From Methyloligella sp050110875 (GTDB lineage: Bacteria; Pseudomonadota; Alphaproteobacteria; Rhizobiales; Methyloligellaceae): DNA of 64,000 nucleotides. Under the pieces are notes generated by a model. That model had not been told where the DNA came from. It saw only the letters and a list, made by a program, of their open reading frames with translations, and ran no database searches. Shown one piece after another: positions 1-8,226 of this stretch (the stretch's first letter is position 1; every line of letters starts with the position of its first letter). The stretch is taken from positions 1,612,001-1,676,000 of the forward strand of contig CP188828.1 in assembly GCA_050110875.1 (NCBI GenBank). Direction: 5' to 3'. Both the position numbers and the translations under genes were made by a program.

Positions 1-456
1 ACCCGCATCATAGCGCTGTTCGATACGGATAAGACCACCCGTTCCCACACCGTGGTCGATATCAAGAACCCCGAGACCGGCCGCTGGGAGACGCAAGATC
101 CCGATTACGATCTCTATTGGAAGTCGGTCCGCTCAGGCGACCGCATTTCCATCGCCGACGAGAGCGCCGATCTGGACAGCATCGTCCCCTGTAGCGCCAG
201 CCATTGCGGCTGGGACAATGTCGGCCAGGACGGCCAGAAAGCCACCACGGTGAAGCTGTTGCTGGACATTATCGGCGTCACCCGCAAGGGCAAGGACGTT
301 CGCTACGCGGTGTACACACCGCGCGCCAACCCCTCCGCCACCTTTAAGAATGGCGGCGAGAGCGGCACGTTCTGCGAAGTCTTCGAGAAGCGTTGCCGCG
401 ACGGGTTTGTGGAGATCTCTCAGCATGAAGCCCTGGAGCGGAAGCTCGCCCCTTAG
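1..456 (+). CDS. C-terminal part of a transglutaminase-like protein, cut by the window edge
   Basis: The frame is open to base 1, so the true start lies outside the window; a GTG at 52 is only an internal candidate. The visible 151 residues begin with a stretch containing SHTVVDI followed about 12 residues later by WETQDPDYD. A His on a beta strand followed by W and an Asp in this spacing is how the second half of a transglutaminase-like Cys-His-Asp site looks; the Cys would lie upstream and cannot be checked. The rest carries four Cys (in PCSASHC, TFCEVF and KRC) and no recognised domain. The family call is inference from a short motif. Confidence 0.5.
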   Translation, partial: TRIIALFDTDKTTRSHTVVDIKNPETGRWETQDPDYDLYWKSVRSGDRISIADESADLDSIVPCSASHCGWDNVGQDGQKATTVKLLLDIIGVTRKGKDVRYAVYTPRANPSATFKNGGESGTFCEVFEKRCRDGFVEISQHEALERKLAP

Positions 457-470
457 GCGTCTGTCGATCT

Positions 471-1184
471 CTATTTTCCCTGTAATTCCGAGATCACCGA
501 ATCGTCCAGGAAGGCATCGTCCGCATGGGCCAGGGTCTCGTCCTCCGCATCGGGGGGAGGCCCCCCAAGGCTGATATGGGCGATTTGCAGGATATGCCCC
601 GCCGGCGTCTTGAACAGCGTGTAGTGAATCTCGATCGGGTCATCGCCGGACCGGCAAGCCGTGAAGAGACGGCGCACGACAACTTCGCCGATTTTGTCGC
701 CGCTCTTCTTCCCCGATGCGAAATCCGACTCGCACGTGGCGCCGTCATCGGCGATCACCTGATTGGCGGCCTCGTCGAGATCGACATCGCCCATGTTCTT
801 GTAGCCGGCCAGCGCCCCGATGATCCCGTTCTCATAGGTCCAGACCACGTCGAACCCTTCCATGGGGTTCTCGTCGGGATCGAGGATCGTGTAGCGCGTG
901 ATTCCGGCATCGGCGAGCAGGTTGGAGGCGAACACCAGCGCATCCGTGCCGGCGAAGAGCTTGTTGTCGTCTTCATCCGATGCGGGATCCGGGTCGGATG
1001 GGGTCTCAGGCTCGACGACGGCCTGGACCTGGAGTCCGGTGAAAGAGCCACTGTCCTTGGAGGACCGACTGCCGTCGCGGGCCTCTGCCGCAGCCTGCCC
1101 GGCACTCAGGGTTGCACCGAGGAAAAGGCTTGCGACAAGCGCAAACCGCGCGAAACGGCGCGAGAAAAGCTCAGCGGAACGCAT
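471..1184 (-). CDS. secreted hypothetical protein
   Basis: A 237-residue protein of unknown function. The ATG at 1184 is preferred over an in-frame ATG at 1205 because GGGAG sits six bases before it and it gives a clean signal peptide: SRRF basic start, hydrophobic ALVASLFLGATL core and cleavage near GQAAAEA. The mature part opens with an acidic, Pro/Asp-rich linker (residues about 45-75) and then a folded-looking region with two Cys. Likely periplasmic. It runs opposite to the preceding gene and is followed by rsmD with a short gap. No family was recognised. Confidence 0.7.
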   Translation of the reverse strand: MRSAELFSRRFARFALVASLFLGATLSAGQAAAEARDGSRSSKDSGSFTGLQVQAVVEPETPSDPDPASDEDDNKLFAGTDALVFASNLLADAGITRYTILDPDENPMEGFDVVWTYENGIIGALAGYKNMGDVDLDEAANQVIADDGATCESDFASGKKSGDKIGEVVVRRLFTACRSGDDPIEIHYTLFKTPAGHILQIAHISLGGPPPDAEDETLAHADDAFLDDSVISELQGK

Positions 1185-1261
1185 TGAACACTCCCAGCCA
1201 CGCAAAGCCCTAGAGCATCACTAAACCACGCTGTGCGAAGCCCCGCTACGGCCAGCCGGTG

Positions 1262-1822
1262 TCAAGCCGGACTTTCCCGCAAGAGTGTGATCCCTGTGTC
1301 ACCGTAGTCGCGGCGGTCCAGCGTCTCCAAGCCGGGCGGGAGATGCAGGGTTTGCCCGCTTTTCTCCTCCAGGACGATGCTCGCCTCCGGTGCCAGCCAG
1401 CCGCCCTCCACAAGGCTGGCAAGGGCTTTTTCGCCCAGACCCTTGCCGTAAGGAGGATCGAGAAAGACCAGATCGAAGGGCGACATCGTTCCGACCGGGC
1501 CAAGCCGCGTCGCGTCTCGCCGCCAGATCTTGCTCGCGCCGGTCAAGCCTAAGGCCTCCACATTGCGCCGTATCGCGGCGCGGGCGCCCGCCGCCTCGTC
1601 GATGAAGCAGCAGAACCGCGCGCCGCGCGACAGCGCCTCTAGCCCTAACGCACCGGACCCCGCGAAAAGATCCAGCACACGCGCATCTTCGAAGTCGAAG
1701 CCGATGCCGTGCTCCAGCACGTTGAACAGCGCCTGGCGCACCTTGTCCGAGGTCGGGCGTGTGGCCTGACCCTTGGGGGCCACGATGGCTTGCGATCGGA
1801 AACGGCCGGAGACGATCCGCAT
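1262..1822 (-). CDS. rsmD: 16S rRNA (guanine(966)-N(2))-methyltransferase RsmD
   Basis: A 186-residue SAM-dependent methyltransferase that modifies G966 of 16S rRNA in the 30S subunit. The RsmD hallmarks are visible: RPTSDKVRQALFN near residues 22-34, the SAM-binding DLFAGSGALG at 51-60, and the catalytic DPPY at 122-125. Length is normal for the family. It starts three bases after the stop of rluB on the same strand, so the two rRNA modification genes are very probably one transcript. Confidence 0.95.
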   Translation of the reverse strand: MRIVSGRFRSQAIVAPKGQATRPTSDKVRQALFNVLEHGIGFDFEDARVLDLFAGSGALGLEALSRGARFCCFIDEAAGARAAIRRNVEALGLTGASKIWRRDATRLGPVGTMSPFDLVFLDPPYGKGLGEKALASLVEGGWLAPEASIVLEEKSGQTLHLPPGLETLDRRDYGDTGITLLRESPA

Positions 1823-1825
1823 GAC

Positions 1826-2698
1826 TTACCGCTTCGCCCTTCTGCGGGTTTGCGAATGGGGCTTGCCGTATTTTCCCGGCGTTGGCCGTTTGCCGCCCTG
1901 CTTGGTCGGCGCGCGCAAGCCCAGCTCCTGGGCGAGCTTCACGCCGAGATGGCTGGTCAGCGCCTTCGGCCCCACCTCCTGCACCGCGCCCGGCGCCAGC
2001 TCGCCGAGCTGGAATGGCCCGAAGGAGACGCGGATCAGCCGGTTCACCTTCAGCCCGAGATGCTCCAGGAGTCGTTTCACTTCCCGGTTCTTGCCCTCGC
2101 GGATGCCGATGGAAAGCCAGACATTGCCGCCCTGAACCCGCTCGATCGCCGCCTCGACAGGACCGTAGGCGATACCGTCGATGGTCACGCCCGCGCGGAT
2201 CTCTTCAAGCTGCTCGTCGCTAACCTGACCGTAGGCGCGCGCCCGGTAGCGCCGCAGCCACCCCGTCGAGGGGAGCTCCAGATGCCGGGCGATGGCGCCG
2301 TCCGTGGTGAGCAGCAGCAGCCCTTCCGTGGCGATGTCCAGCCGCCCGACCGAGATCACCCGGGGCAGCTCCGGCGGCAGGGCTTCGAACACGGTCTTGC
2401 GGCCTTGCTCGTCCTTGTGGCTCGTCACCAGTCCTTTCGGCTTGTGATAGCGCCACAGCCGGGGCGTCTCGAGCTCGGGCAGAGGCTTGCCGTCCACTGT
2501 CACCTTGTCCGTCTCGCTGACCACGCAGGCCGGCGTCGCCAGCACCTTGTCGTTCACCGCGACCCGGCCTTCTTCGATCAGCTTCTCCGCATCCCGCCGC
2601 GAGCACAATCCGGCCCGCGCGATCCGCTTGGCGACGCGCATGGGCCCATCGGCGATCTCGAGCTTTGCAGTTTTCGAATCTTGATCCGGCTTCGACAT
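1826..2698 (-). CDS. rluB: 23S rRNA pseudouridine synthase, RluB family
   Basis: A 290-residue RsuA/RluB/RluE-type pseudouridine synthase. An S4 RNA-binding domain occupies about residues 17-75 (AKRIARAGLCSRRDAEKLI), followed by the synthase domain with the catalytic Asp in GRLDIATEGLLLLT (Asp about 121). The C-terminus is a basic tail rich in Lys, Arg and Gly. A start at 2707 is also in frame; 2698 is chosen because it leaves some room from the divergent tadA. Target site (U2605 in E. coli RluB) is by family analogy. Confidence 0.92.
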   Translation of the reverse strand: MSKPDQDSKTAKLEIADGPMRVAKRIARAGLCSRRDAEKLIEEGRVAVNDKVLATPACVVSETDKVTVDGKPLPELETPRLWRYHKPKGLVTSHKDEQGRKTVFEALPPELPRVISVGRLDIATEGLLLLTTDGAIARHLELPSTGWLRRYRARAYGQVSDEQLEEIRAGVTIDGIAYGPVEAAIERVQGGNVWLSIGIREGKNREVKRLLEHLGLKVNRLIRVSFGPFQLGELAPGAVQEVGPKALTSHLGVKLAQELGLRAPTKQGGKRPTPGKYGKPHSQTRRRAKR

Positions 2699-2794
2699 GG
2701 GGCGCATATGACGTGGATGAGCGAGAAATTGAAAGCCCTGAGCGCAACCGGGCAGGGACTAAGCACCGAGCAGGCGCCGGATCAGCGCCCGCCC

Positions 2795-3226
2795 ATGGAG
2801 ATCGCCCTGGCCGAAGCGGAGAAGGCCGCCGCCTTGGGCGAGGTCCCCATCGGCGCCGTCGTCGTCTCCGCCGAGGGCGAGGTGCTGGCCGCGGCCGGCA
2901 ACCGGCCGAAGGCCGATAACGATCCCACCGCCCATGCCGAGATGATCGCCATCCGGCAGGCCTGCGCCAAGCTGGGCTCCGAACGGCTGATCGATTGCGA
3001 TCTCTACGTGACCCTGGAGCCTTGCGCCATGTGCGCCGCCGCGATCTCGTTTGCGAGAATAAGGCGGCTCTATTTCGGGGCTTACGATCCGAAAGGTGGC
3101 GGCGTGGAGCACGGGCCTCGCTTCTTCACCCAAGCCACCTGCCATCACGCGCCGGAGGTCGTCGGCGGGCTGAACGAAACCCGCGCCTCGGCGCTGCTGA
3201 AGGACTTTTTTGCGGAACGGCGGTGA
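2795..3226 (+). CDS. tadA: tRNA-specific adenosine deaminase TadA
   Basis: Zinc deaminase converting the wobble adenosine 34 of tRNA-Arg(ACG) to inosine. The zinc site is visible: HAE at 47-49 and PCAMC at 76-80; the GEVPIGAVVV strand near the start and GAYDPKGG are also typical. Starts at 2708 and 2717 are in frame and would add 26-29 weakly conserved residues. The 2795 ATG is preferred because it gives a 143-residue protein close to the family minimum and leaves about 97 bp between divergent rluB and tadA for promoters, but no good ribosome binding site decides it. Confidence 0.9.
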   Translation: MEIALAEAEKAAALGEVPIGAVVVSAEGEVLAAAGNRPKADNDPTAHAEMIAIRQACAKLGSERLIDCDLYVTLEPCAMCAAAISFARIRRLYFGAYDPKGGGVEHGPRFFTQATCHHAPEVVGGLNETRASALLKDFFAERR

Positions 3227-3238
3227 GTGTCAGGGGCC

Positions 3239-3284
3239 ACATGGTTCGAGACGCGGGCTACGCCCGCCCTCACCATGAGGAGAA
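3239..3284. repeat. nested palindromic intergenic repeat, first copy
   Basis: A nested hairpin just after tadA: outer arms CATGGT (3240-3245) and ACCATG (3272-3277) enclose GCGGGC/GCCCGC (3253-3258, 3262-3267). The motif TGGTTCGAGACGC next to a palindrome and CACCATGAGG resembles short intergenic repeats common in Hyphomicrobiales genomes; this resemblance is from memory and not searched. No T run follows, so it is not a typical intrinsic terminator. Confidence 0.7.
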
Positions 3285-3327
3285 AGGCCAGCGATTCGGT
3301 CCAGAAGGCAGCGAGCAGAGCGTTTCA

Positions 3328-3370
3328 CCTCACCCTGAGGGGCGCGGAACGCGCCGTCTCGAAGGGGGCA
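3328..3370. repeat. nested palindromic intergenic repeat, related second copy
   Basis: Two adjacent hairpins, CCTCA/TGAGG (3328-3332, 3336-3340) and GGCGCG/CGCGCC (3341-3346, 3350-3355), followed by GTCTCGAAGG. The order of parts mirrors the repeat at 3239-3284 in the opposite orientation (CTCACC-TGAGG on one side, TCGA-containing flank on the other), suggesting two diverged copies facing each other. Confidence 0.6.
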
Positions 3371-3392
3371 GGCCCATGTGCTGGCACACCCT

Positions 3393-3515
3393 CGTCACCC
3401 CCCGGGCTTGACCCGAGGGGCCGTTCCCTCTCAGCTTGCGCCCTGGGTCAGCAAGGATCGCCGAACGCGCTGCACCGCAACGGCGTGGATGCCCGGATCG
3501 AGTCCGGGCATGACG
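3393..3515. repeat. paired-palindrome repeat, copy A
   Basis: Two 30-bp palindromic arms in inverted order. The left arm (3393-3422, CGTCA then CCCGGGCTTGACCCGAGGGG) is degenerate; the right arm (3486-3515) has a good hairpin, ATGCCCGGA/TCCGGGCAT around a five-base loop, and ends in TGACG. The spacer is 63 bases, longer than in copies at 8227-8313 and 53970-54058. Together with the repeats just upstream it fills the 308-base gap 3227-3534, in which no gene is seen. Confidence 0.8.
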
Positions 3516-3534
3516 AGGTGAAGGAAGGAGCGTC

Positions 3535-3879
3535 CTACCGCGAGTTCGGCTGCGGATCGGCTTCCGGCCGCAGCCAGATCGAGGGCGATTGCGACCGGCG
3601 CAGCGCCTGATTCTCGATATTGCCCTTCTCATACGGCACGAAGCCGATATAGGCGTCCCAGCCGCCCGGAGGGCCCCGGCGGATGTAATAGGGATATTGC
3701 GGCGTCCGGCCCCGCTTGAAGATCTGCGCCTTGGTCACGGGCGAGACACGCTCCGGCGCGGAGAGCACGAAAGGCCCGGCCTCGGCGGTTTTCGGGGCGA
3801 TCGCGGCGAGGCACAAAGCTGCCAGGGCAAAGCCGAAAACGGCCGCCAGCTGCCCAATTCTCAAAAAGCTCCGCGCCAT
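3535..3879 (-). CDS. small secreted hypothetical protein
   Basis: A 114-residue protein with a signal peptide (RSFLRIGQLAAVFGFALAAL core, cleavage near KTAEAG). The start at 3879 is fixed by GGAGGA nine bases upstream, although the frame extends to 3954. The mature part is about 85 residues with Tyr/Pro/Gly-rich segments (TPQYPYYIRRGPPGG) and no recognised domain. It is flanked on one side by palindromic repeats and on the other by the low-G+C DUF3800 gene, which is divergent. Confidence 0.7.
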   Translation of the reverse strand: MARSFLRIGQLAAVFGFALAALCLAAIAPKTAEAGPFVLSAPERVSPVTKAQIFKRGRTPQYPYYIRRGPPGGWDAYIGFVPYEKGNIENQALRRSQSPSIWLRPEADPQPNSR

Positions 3880-4078
3880 GAAGTCCTCCGCAATCCTAAG
3901 CAAATCAAACCGCAAGCTAGGCCTGCTGTTCCCGATTGGCAATGAGCCTCGCACAAAACCGTGGAGAAAATGCGAATCTGCAACGGTTTGTTTGGAGGAA
4001 AGAGAGGGTTTTTCGATGAGCCCAACCCTGGGCTAATCTGGCGCACTTAATGCTAGTGTCGAGGGCGGAATTGCTACC

Positions 4079-4900
4079 ATGAAATTTTGCTACACCGATG
4101 AGAGTGCTAAGCCAGAGAAGCCACCAGTCCAAACTATGGTTGGTATCGTAGTCGATGCCCACCGTCTTAGCCGAACGCGAACCGAATTCGGAAAGCTCTT
4201 CGAGGATATCTCCTGCCTATTTCCCAGTGCCCTTAAAGAACTGAAGGGCTCACGAATATTCTACGGCAAGGGTGGCTGGCGAGACGTTGACCCCGGAAAG
4301 CGAAAAGAAATTTTCCATAGGTTTTGCGGCTGGCTCAAGGATCGGAAACACACGCTCGCACTATCTGCAATTGATACAGAGCGCTTCCGATCTACCTTGC
4401 CTGAGAAATATCCTGATCAGCTCAAAGACCTTTGGATTGCGGGAGCGATGCACATTGCCCTTCAAGTTCAAAAAGGCCATCAGAAGCAGAAAAAGAACAA
4501 GGGACAGACCATTCTAATTTTCGATGAAAACAAGATGAAGGGTGACACTCTCGTTGACGTTCTCTACGAACCAGACGACTGGACGGACGATTATTATGAC
4601 AGAGGTAAAAAACAGGAAAAATTAGATCAGATAATAGATTCATCCTTCTATGCGAAGTCACATCATGCTGGTTTGGTTCAGGTTTCGGATTTGTTTGCCT
4701 TCGCGTTCAGGAGGTATTCCGAACTAAAGGACTTTGGAGAAGATGAGGAGTTTGCAGGTGAGTTCGACGACATAGAAAAGATTGTTGATCAATTGGCAGC
4801 CTGCCTTATTGAAGGGCGACACAGGTGGCCCAAAAAAACGAATAGTGAGTGCGCTCAGACCTTCGCGGACTTAGTGCCAGATAGCCTACAGTCTTTCTAA
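4079..4900 (+). CDS. DUF3800 domain protein, probably acquired by transfer
   Basis: A 273-residue protein starting MKFCYTDES, the N-terminal YxDES signature of DUF3800, with a second acidic strand LIFDENK near residue 155 and QVSDLFAFAFRR near 205. Function in the family is not established; an RNase H-like fold has been suggested and members are often in variable genome regions. Base composition is unlike its neighbours: by hand count 25/60 and 28/60 G+C at 4561-4620 and 4681-4740 against 41/60 at 5041-5100 in purD. Codons such as AAA, TTT and ATA are frequent. Its stop touches the convergent purD stop with no gap. No mobility gene accompanies it. Confidence 0.75.
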   Translation: MKFCYTDESAKPEKPPVQTMVGIVVDAHRLSRTRTEFGKLFEDISCLFPSALKELKGSRIFYGKGGWRDVDPGKRKEIFHRFCGWLKDRKHTLALSAIDTERFRSTLPEKYPDQLKDLWIAGAMHIALQVQKGHQKQKKNKGQTILIFDENKMKGDTLVDVLYEPDDWTDDYYDRGKKQEKLDQIIDSSFYAKSHHAGLVQVSDLFAFAFRRYSELKDFGEDEEFAGEFDDIEKIVDQLAACLIEGRHRWPKKTNSECAQTFADLVPDSLQSF

Positions 4901-6163
4901 CTAAACCGCCCGCCAGCCGATATCGCGGCGGCAGAAGCCTTCCGGCCAGGCGATCTCGTCCACCGCCTCGTAGGCGCGCTTCTGGGCCTCGGCGATGGAA
5001 TCCCCCAGCGCCGTGACGCCGAGCACGCGCCCGCCCGTCGCGATCACCTTATCGCCCTCCCGGGCCGTGCCGGCATGGAAGATCTCCACCCCCTCCACGG
5101 CCCCGGCCGCCGCCAGCCCCTTGATCTCCGAGCCCTTCTCATAGGAGCCGGGATAGCCCTTCGACGCCATCACCACGCAGAGGCTTGCCCCCTCGTACCA
5201 GTCCAAGGTTACGCCTGAGAGATCGCCCCGCGCCGTCGCCAGCAATGCCGGTAGCAGATCGGATTCCAGCCGCATCATCAGCGCCTGGCATTCCGGATCG
5301 CCGAAGCGGACATTGTATTCGATGAGCTTCGGTTGCCCGTCCTTCATCATCAGCCCGGCATAGAGCACGCCCTTATAGGCCATGCCCGCATTGGCCAGCC
5401 ACGCAACCGTGGGCCGGACGATCTCCTCCACCACCTTCCGGCAGACCGCGTCGGTCATCACCGGGGCAGGGGAATAGGCCCCCATGCCGCCCGTGTTCGG
5501 CCCCTCGTCCCCGTCATAGGCGCGCTTGTGGTCCTGGGCGGTCGCCAGGGGCAATATCGTCTCCCCGTCGACCAGGGCGAAGAAGCTCGCCTCCTCGCCG
5601 TCCAGAAACTCCTCGATCACCACCTTCGCGCCCGGCCCGCCATAGGTTCCGTCGAAACAGGCCTGCAGCGCCCGCAACGCCTCGCCCGCATCCCGGGCGA
5701 TGGTCACCCCCTTGCCGGCCGCCAGCCCGTCCGCCTTGATCACCACCGGCATGTCGTGGGTCATCAGGTGAGTGCGGGCATCGCTCGCATTGTCGAAAAT
5801 GGCGTATTTCGCCGTCGGGATATTGGCCTCGTCGCAGATCTGCTTGGTGAAGGCTTTCGAGCCTTCCAACTGCGCCGGTTTTGCCGCCGGTCCGAACACG
5901 GCGATTCCCTCCGCCTCCAGATCGTCGGTCAGCCCTTCCACCAGCGGCGCCTCGGGCCCGATCGCCACCAGCCCGATCTGCTTTTCCTTGCAGAAGGCGA
6001 GCACCGCCTGATGGTCCGTCACGACGAGAGTCACGCAGTCCGCCACCTGCGCAATCCCGGCATTGCCCGGTGCGCAGTAGAGCCGGTCCAAATCCGGCGA
6101 TTGCGCCAATTTCCAGCACAGCGCGTGCTCGCGCCCCCCGCCGCCGATCACTAGAACATTCAC
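4901..6163 (-). CDS. purD: phosphoribosylamine-glycine ligase PurD
   Basis: A 420-residue ATP-grasp enzyme for the second step of de novo purine synthesis, joining glycine to 5-phosphoribosylamine. Visible features are the N-terminal MNVLVIGGGGREHAL, the ATP-grasp core PVVIKADGLAAGKGV, GGMGAYSPAPV and the metal-site region VRFGDPECQ. Length is normal. It is divergent from xseA with a 127-bp gap and convergent with the DUF3800 gene, whose stop codon is directly adjacent. Confidence 0.97.
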   Translation of the reverse strand: MNVLVIGGGGREHALCWKLAQSPDLDRLYCAPGNAGIAQVADCVTLVVTDHQAVLAFCKEKQIGLVAIGPEAPLVEGLTDDLEAEGIAVFGPAAKPAQLEGSKAFTKQICDEANIPTAKYAIFDNASDARTHLMTHDMPVVIKADGLAAGKGVTIARDAGEALRALQACFDGTYGGPGAKVVIEEFLDGEEASFFALVDGETILPLATAQDHKRAYDGDEGPNTGGMGAYSPAPVMTDAVCRKVVEEIVRPTVAWLANAGMAYKGVLYAGLMMKDGQPKLIEYNVRFGDPECQALMMRLESDLLPALLATARGDLSGVTLDWYEGASLCVVMASKGYPGSYEKGSEIKGLAAAGAVEGVEIFHAGTAREGDKVIATGGRVLGVTALGDSIAEAQKRAYEAVDEIAWPEGFCRRDIGWRAV

Positions 6164-6290
6164 GTTTCGCCTATCCCTGCTTATCGTTTGGCTGATCGCT
6201 TGCTATTGCTTGTCGGGCCGTTAAGCCCCAGCTTTCGAAAATCCCGCGCTTCATAGCGCGCTTTCGCACCCCTTCCAAACCGCGAGATCT

Positions 6291-7868
6291 ATGCCGCCCG
6301 AGATCGACCTGAAATCCAACCTGACCGAATACACGGTCTCCGAGCTGTCCTTCTCCCTGAAGCGCACGGTGGAGGACGCCTACGGTCATGTGCGGCTGCG
6401 CGGTGAGATCTCCGGCTTCCGCGGCCAGCACGCCTCGGGCCACGCCTATTTCACCCTGAAGGACGAGAAGGCCTGCATCGATGCGGTCTGCTGGCGCTCC
6501 ACCTTCGGGCGGCTGAAGTTCAAGCCGGAGGAGGGGCTGGAGGTGGTCGCCACCGGCAAGGTCACCACATATCCCGGCCGCTCCAAATATCAGATCGTCA
6601 TCGAGCAGCTCGAGCCGGCGGGCCTCGGCGCCCTCATGGCCCTGCTGGAGGAGCGCAAGAAGAAGCTCGCCGCCGAAGGCCTGTTCGACGAGGCGCGGAA
6701 GAAGCCGCTCCCCTTCCTGCCGCAGGTGATCGGCGTGGTCACCTCGCCCACCGGGGCGGTGATTCGCGACATCCTTCACCGTCTCGAAGATCGCTTCCCC
6801 AGCCATGTGCTGCTGTGGCCGTGCCGCGTCCAGGGCGAGACATGCGCCCAGGAAGTCGCCGCGGCCATCGAAGCCTTCAACGCGCTCGACGGCTCCGGCC
6901 TCATGCCGCGTCCCGATCTCATCATCGTCGCCCGGGGCGGCGGCAGCCTGGAGGATCTCTGGGGCTTCAACGAGGAGGCCGTGGTCCGCGCCGCCTTCGC
7001 CAGCGACATCCCGCTGATCTCCGCCGTCGGCCACGAAACCGACTGGACCCTCATCGATATGGTCGCCGATTATCGCGCGCCGACGCCAACCGGCGCTGCC
7101 GAGCGCGCCGTCCCGGTCCGCGCCGATCTGCTGCTGCAGGTTTCCGGCTTCGGCGTCCGCATGGGCGGGGTCTTGCGCAGTTCGCTCGGCGGCCATCGCA
7201 ACCGCTTCCTCGCCGCCTCCCGGGGCATCCCGAAGCCGTCCGCCATCCTCGCTTTGCCGCGCCAGCATTTCGACAGCGTCTCGGGGCGTCTGGGCCGGGG
7301 AACCCTTGCCCATGTGCAGCGTGCCCGCAGCCTGTTCGCCGGTCAGGCCATGCGCCTGCCCAAGCTGTCCCAGCTCATCCTCGCCCCGCGCCATCGGTTC
7401 GATGCCACCGCCCGCATGCTGGCGCCTGCGCTTGCCGCCAATGCGCGGGATCATCGCGGCCGTTTCGACCGGGCGGCGCAGCTTCGGCCTCATCTGCTCG
7501 CGGGCCGCACCCGGACCTCTCGGGAGCGGCTCACACGCCTGGAGCGCCAAGCCCGCCGCGGCATGGCGGCCGAGATCGCTTTGAAGCGCCGCCGGCTGGA
7601 GGAACAGGCGAAATTGCTCGTTTCCCTGGGCCCGCAGAACGTGCTGGCCCGCGGCTTCGCTCTGGTGCGCGACGAGGCGGGGGAGGTGGTCCGCAAGGCT
7701 GCAAACGTACGCCCCGGGACGGGCCTCGATCTGCAATTCGCCGACGGTCATCTCGGCGCCGTCGCCGGCAAGCGGACAACCGACAGACCGGCGCCGGAGA
7801 AACCGTCTTCCACGAGACCGGAGCCGGCAGCCGATGCGCCGCCCGGAAAGCAGGGCAAGCTGCTCTAG
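6291..7868 (+). CDS. xseA: exodeoxyribonuclease VII large subunit XseA
   Basis: A 525-residue large subunit of exonuclease VII, which degrades single-stranded DNA in both directions with XseB. The OB fold lies at about residues 12-108; the nuclease core carries GVVTSPTGAVIRD (148-160), ARGGGSLEDLW (214-224) and GHETDW (247-252). The C-terminal third is the long helical, Arg-rich region that binds small subunits, ending in a disordered Pro/Glu tail. xseB is not in the window. The stop codon lies inside a 22-bp perfect tandem duplication (7855-7898). Confidence 0.96.
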   Translation: MPPEIDLKSNLTEYTVSELSFSLKRTVEDAYGHVRLRGEISGFRGQHASGHAYFTLKDEKACIDAVCWRSTFGRLKFKPEEGLEVVATGKVTTYPGRSKYQIVIEQLEPAGLGALMALLEERKKKLAAEGLFDEARKKPLPFLPQVIGVVTSPTGAVIRDILHRLEDRFPSHVLLWPCRVQGETCAQEVAAAIEAFNALDGSGLMPRPDLIIVARGGGSLEDLWGFNEEAVVRAAFASDIPLISAVGHETDWTLIDMVADYRAPTPTGAAERAVPVRADLLLQVSGFGVRMGGVLRSSLGGHRNRFLAASRGIPKPSAILALPRQHFDSVSGRLGRGTLAHVQRARSLFAGQAMRLPKLSQLILAPRHRFDATARMLAPALAANARDHRGRFDRAAQLRPHLLAGRTRTSRERLTRLERQARRGMAAEIALKRRRLEEQAKLLVSLGPQNVLARGFALVRDEAGEVVRKAANVRPGTGLDLQFADGHLGAVAGKRTTDRPAPEKPSSTRPEPAADAPPGKQGKLL

Positions 7869-7898
7869 CGATCTTTGCAAGCTGCTCTAGCGATCTTT
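7855..7898. repeat. 22-bp perfect tandem duplication over the xseA stop
   Basis: GCAAGCTGCTCTAGCGATCT plus TT occurs at 7855-7876 and again at 7877-7898 without a mismatch. The first copy contains the TAG stop of xseA (7866-7868). Because the stop is in copy one, the duplication does not change the protein. Perfect identity suggests a recent slippage or duplication event. Confidence 0.9.
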
Positions 7899-7963
7899 GT
7901 ATGTGGAAGCTAAGCTGCCGTCCCGGCAGAAACGATGCTTGAAAGTGAGACGGCTCTAACGTG

Positions 7964-8182
7964 ATGAACCGCTTCGAAAGGCTCGGCTTCAAGGGCGAAG
8001 CCAAGCTCAGATATCTCGATGGCGAGGTCCAGGTGCTCTCGCCCGGCGACTTCGTGCGCTGCGCCGTCACCGGCGACCCGATCCCGCTGGACGAGCTGCG
8101 CTATTGGAGCGTCGAGCTCCAGGAGCCCTATATCGACGCGGCCGCCTCCCTGTCGCGCTACCGCGAGACACACGGGAAGTAA
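7964..8182 (+). CDS. DUF2093 family protein
   Basis: A 72-residue protein matching the small alphaproteobacterial DUF2093 family: YLDGEVQVLSPGDFVRCAVTGDPIPLDELRYWSVE is the conserved body, with one Cys in the CAVTG turn. Function unknown. The ATG at 7964 is chosen; a GTG directly before it (7961) could also serve. In Hyphomicrobiales this gene often sits beside the lpxK/waaA block, as here. Confidence 0.85.
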   Translation: MNRFERLGFKGEAKLRYLDGEVQVLSPGDFVRCAVTGDPIPLDELRYWSVELQEPYIDAAASLSRYRETHGK

Positions 8183-8226
8183 TCGACTTACTCGGCGATT
8201 GGATGGGGTTTCGGTAATCCCGAACT

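Noticed and set aside
4079..4900. DUF3800 gene as a transposase or integrase
   Set aside because: No DDE or Tyr-recombinase motif and no terminal inverted repeats were found; only the DUF3800 signature is visible.
6171..7880. 569-codon minus-strand frame opposite xseA
   Set aside because: xseA has full motifs; the opposite frame is a shadow with no recognised domain.
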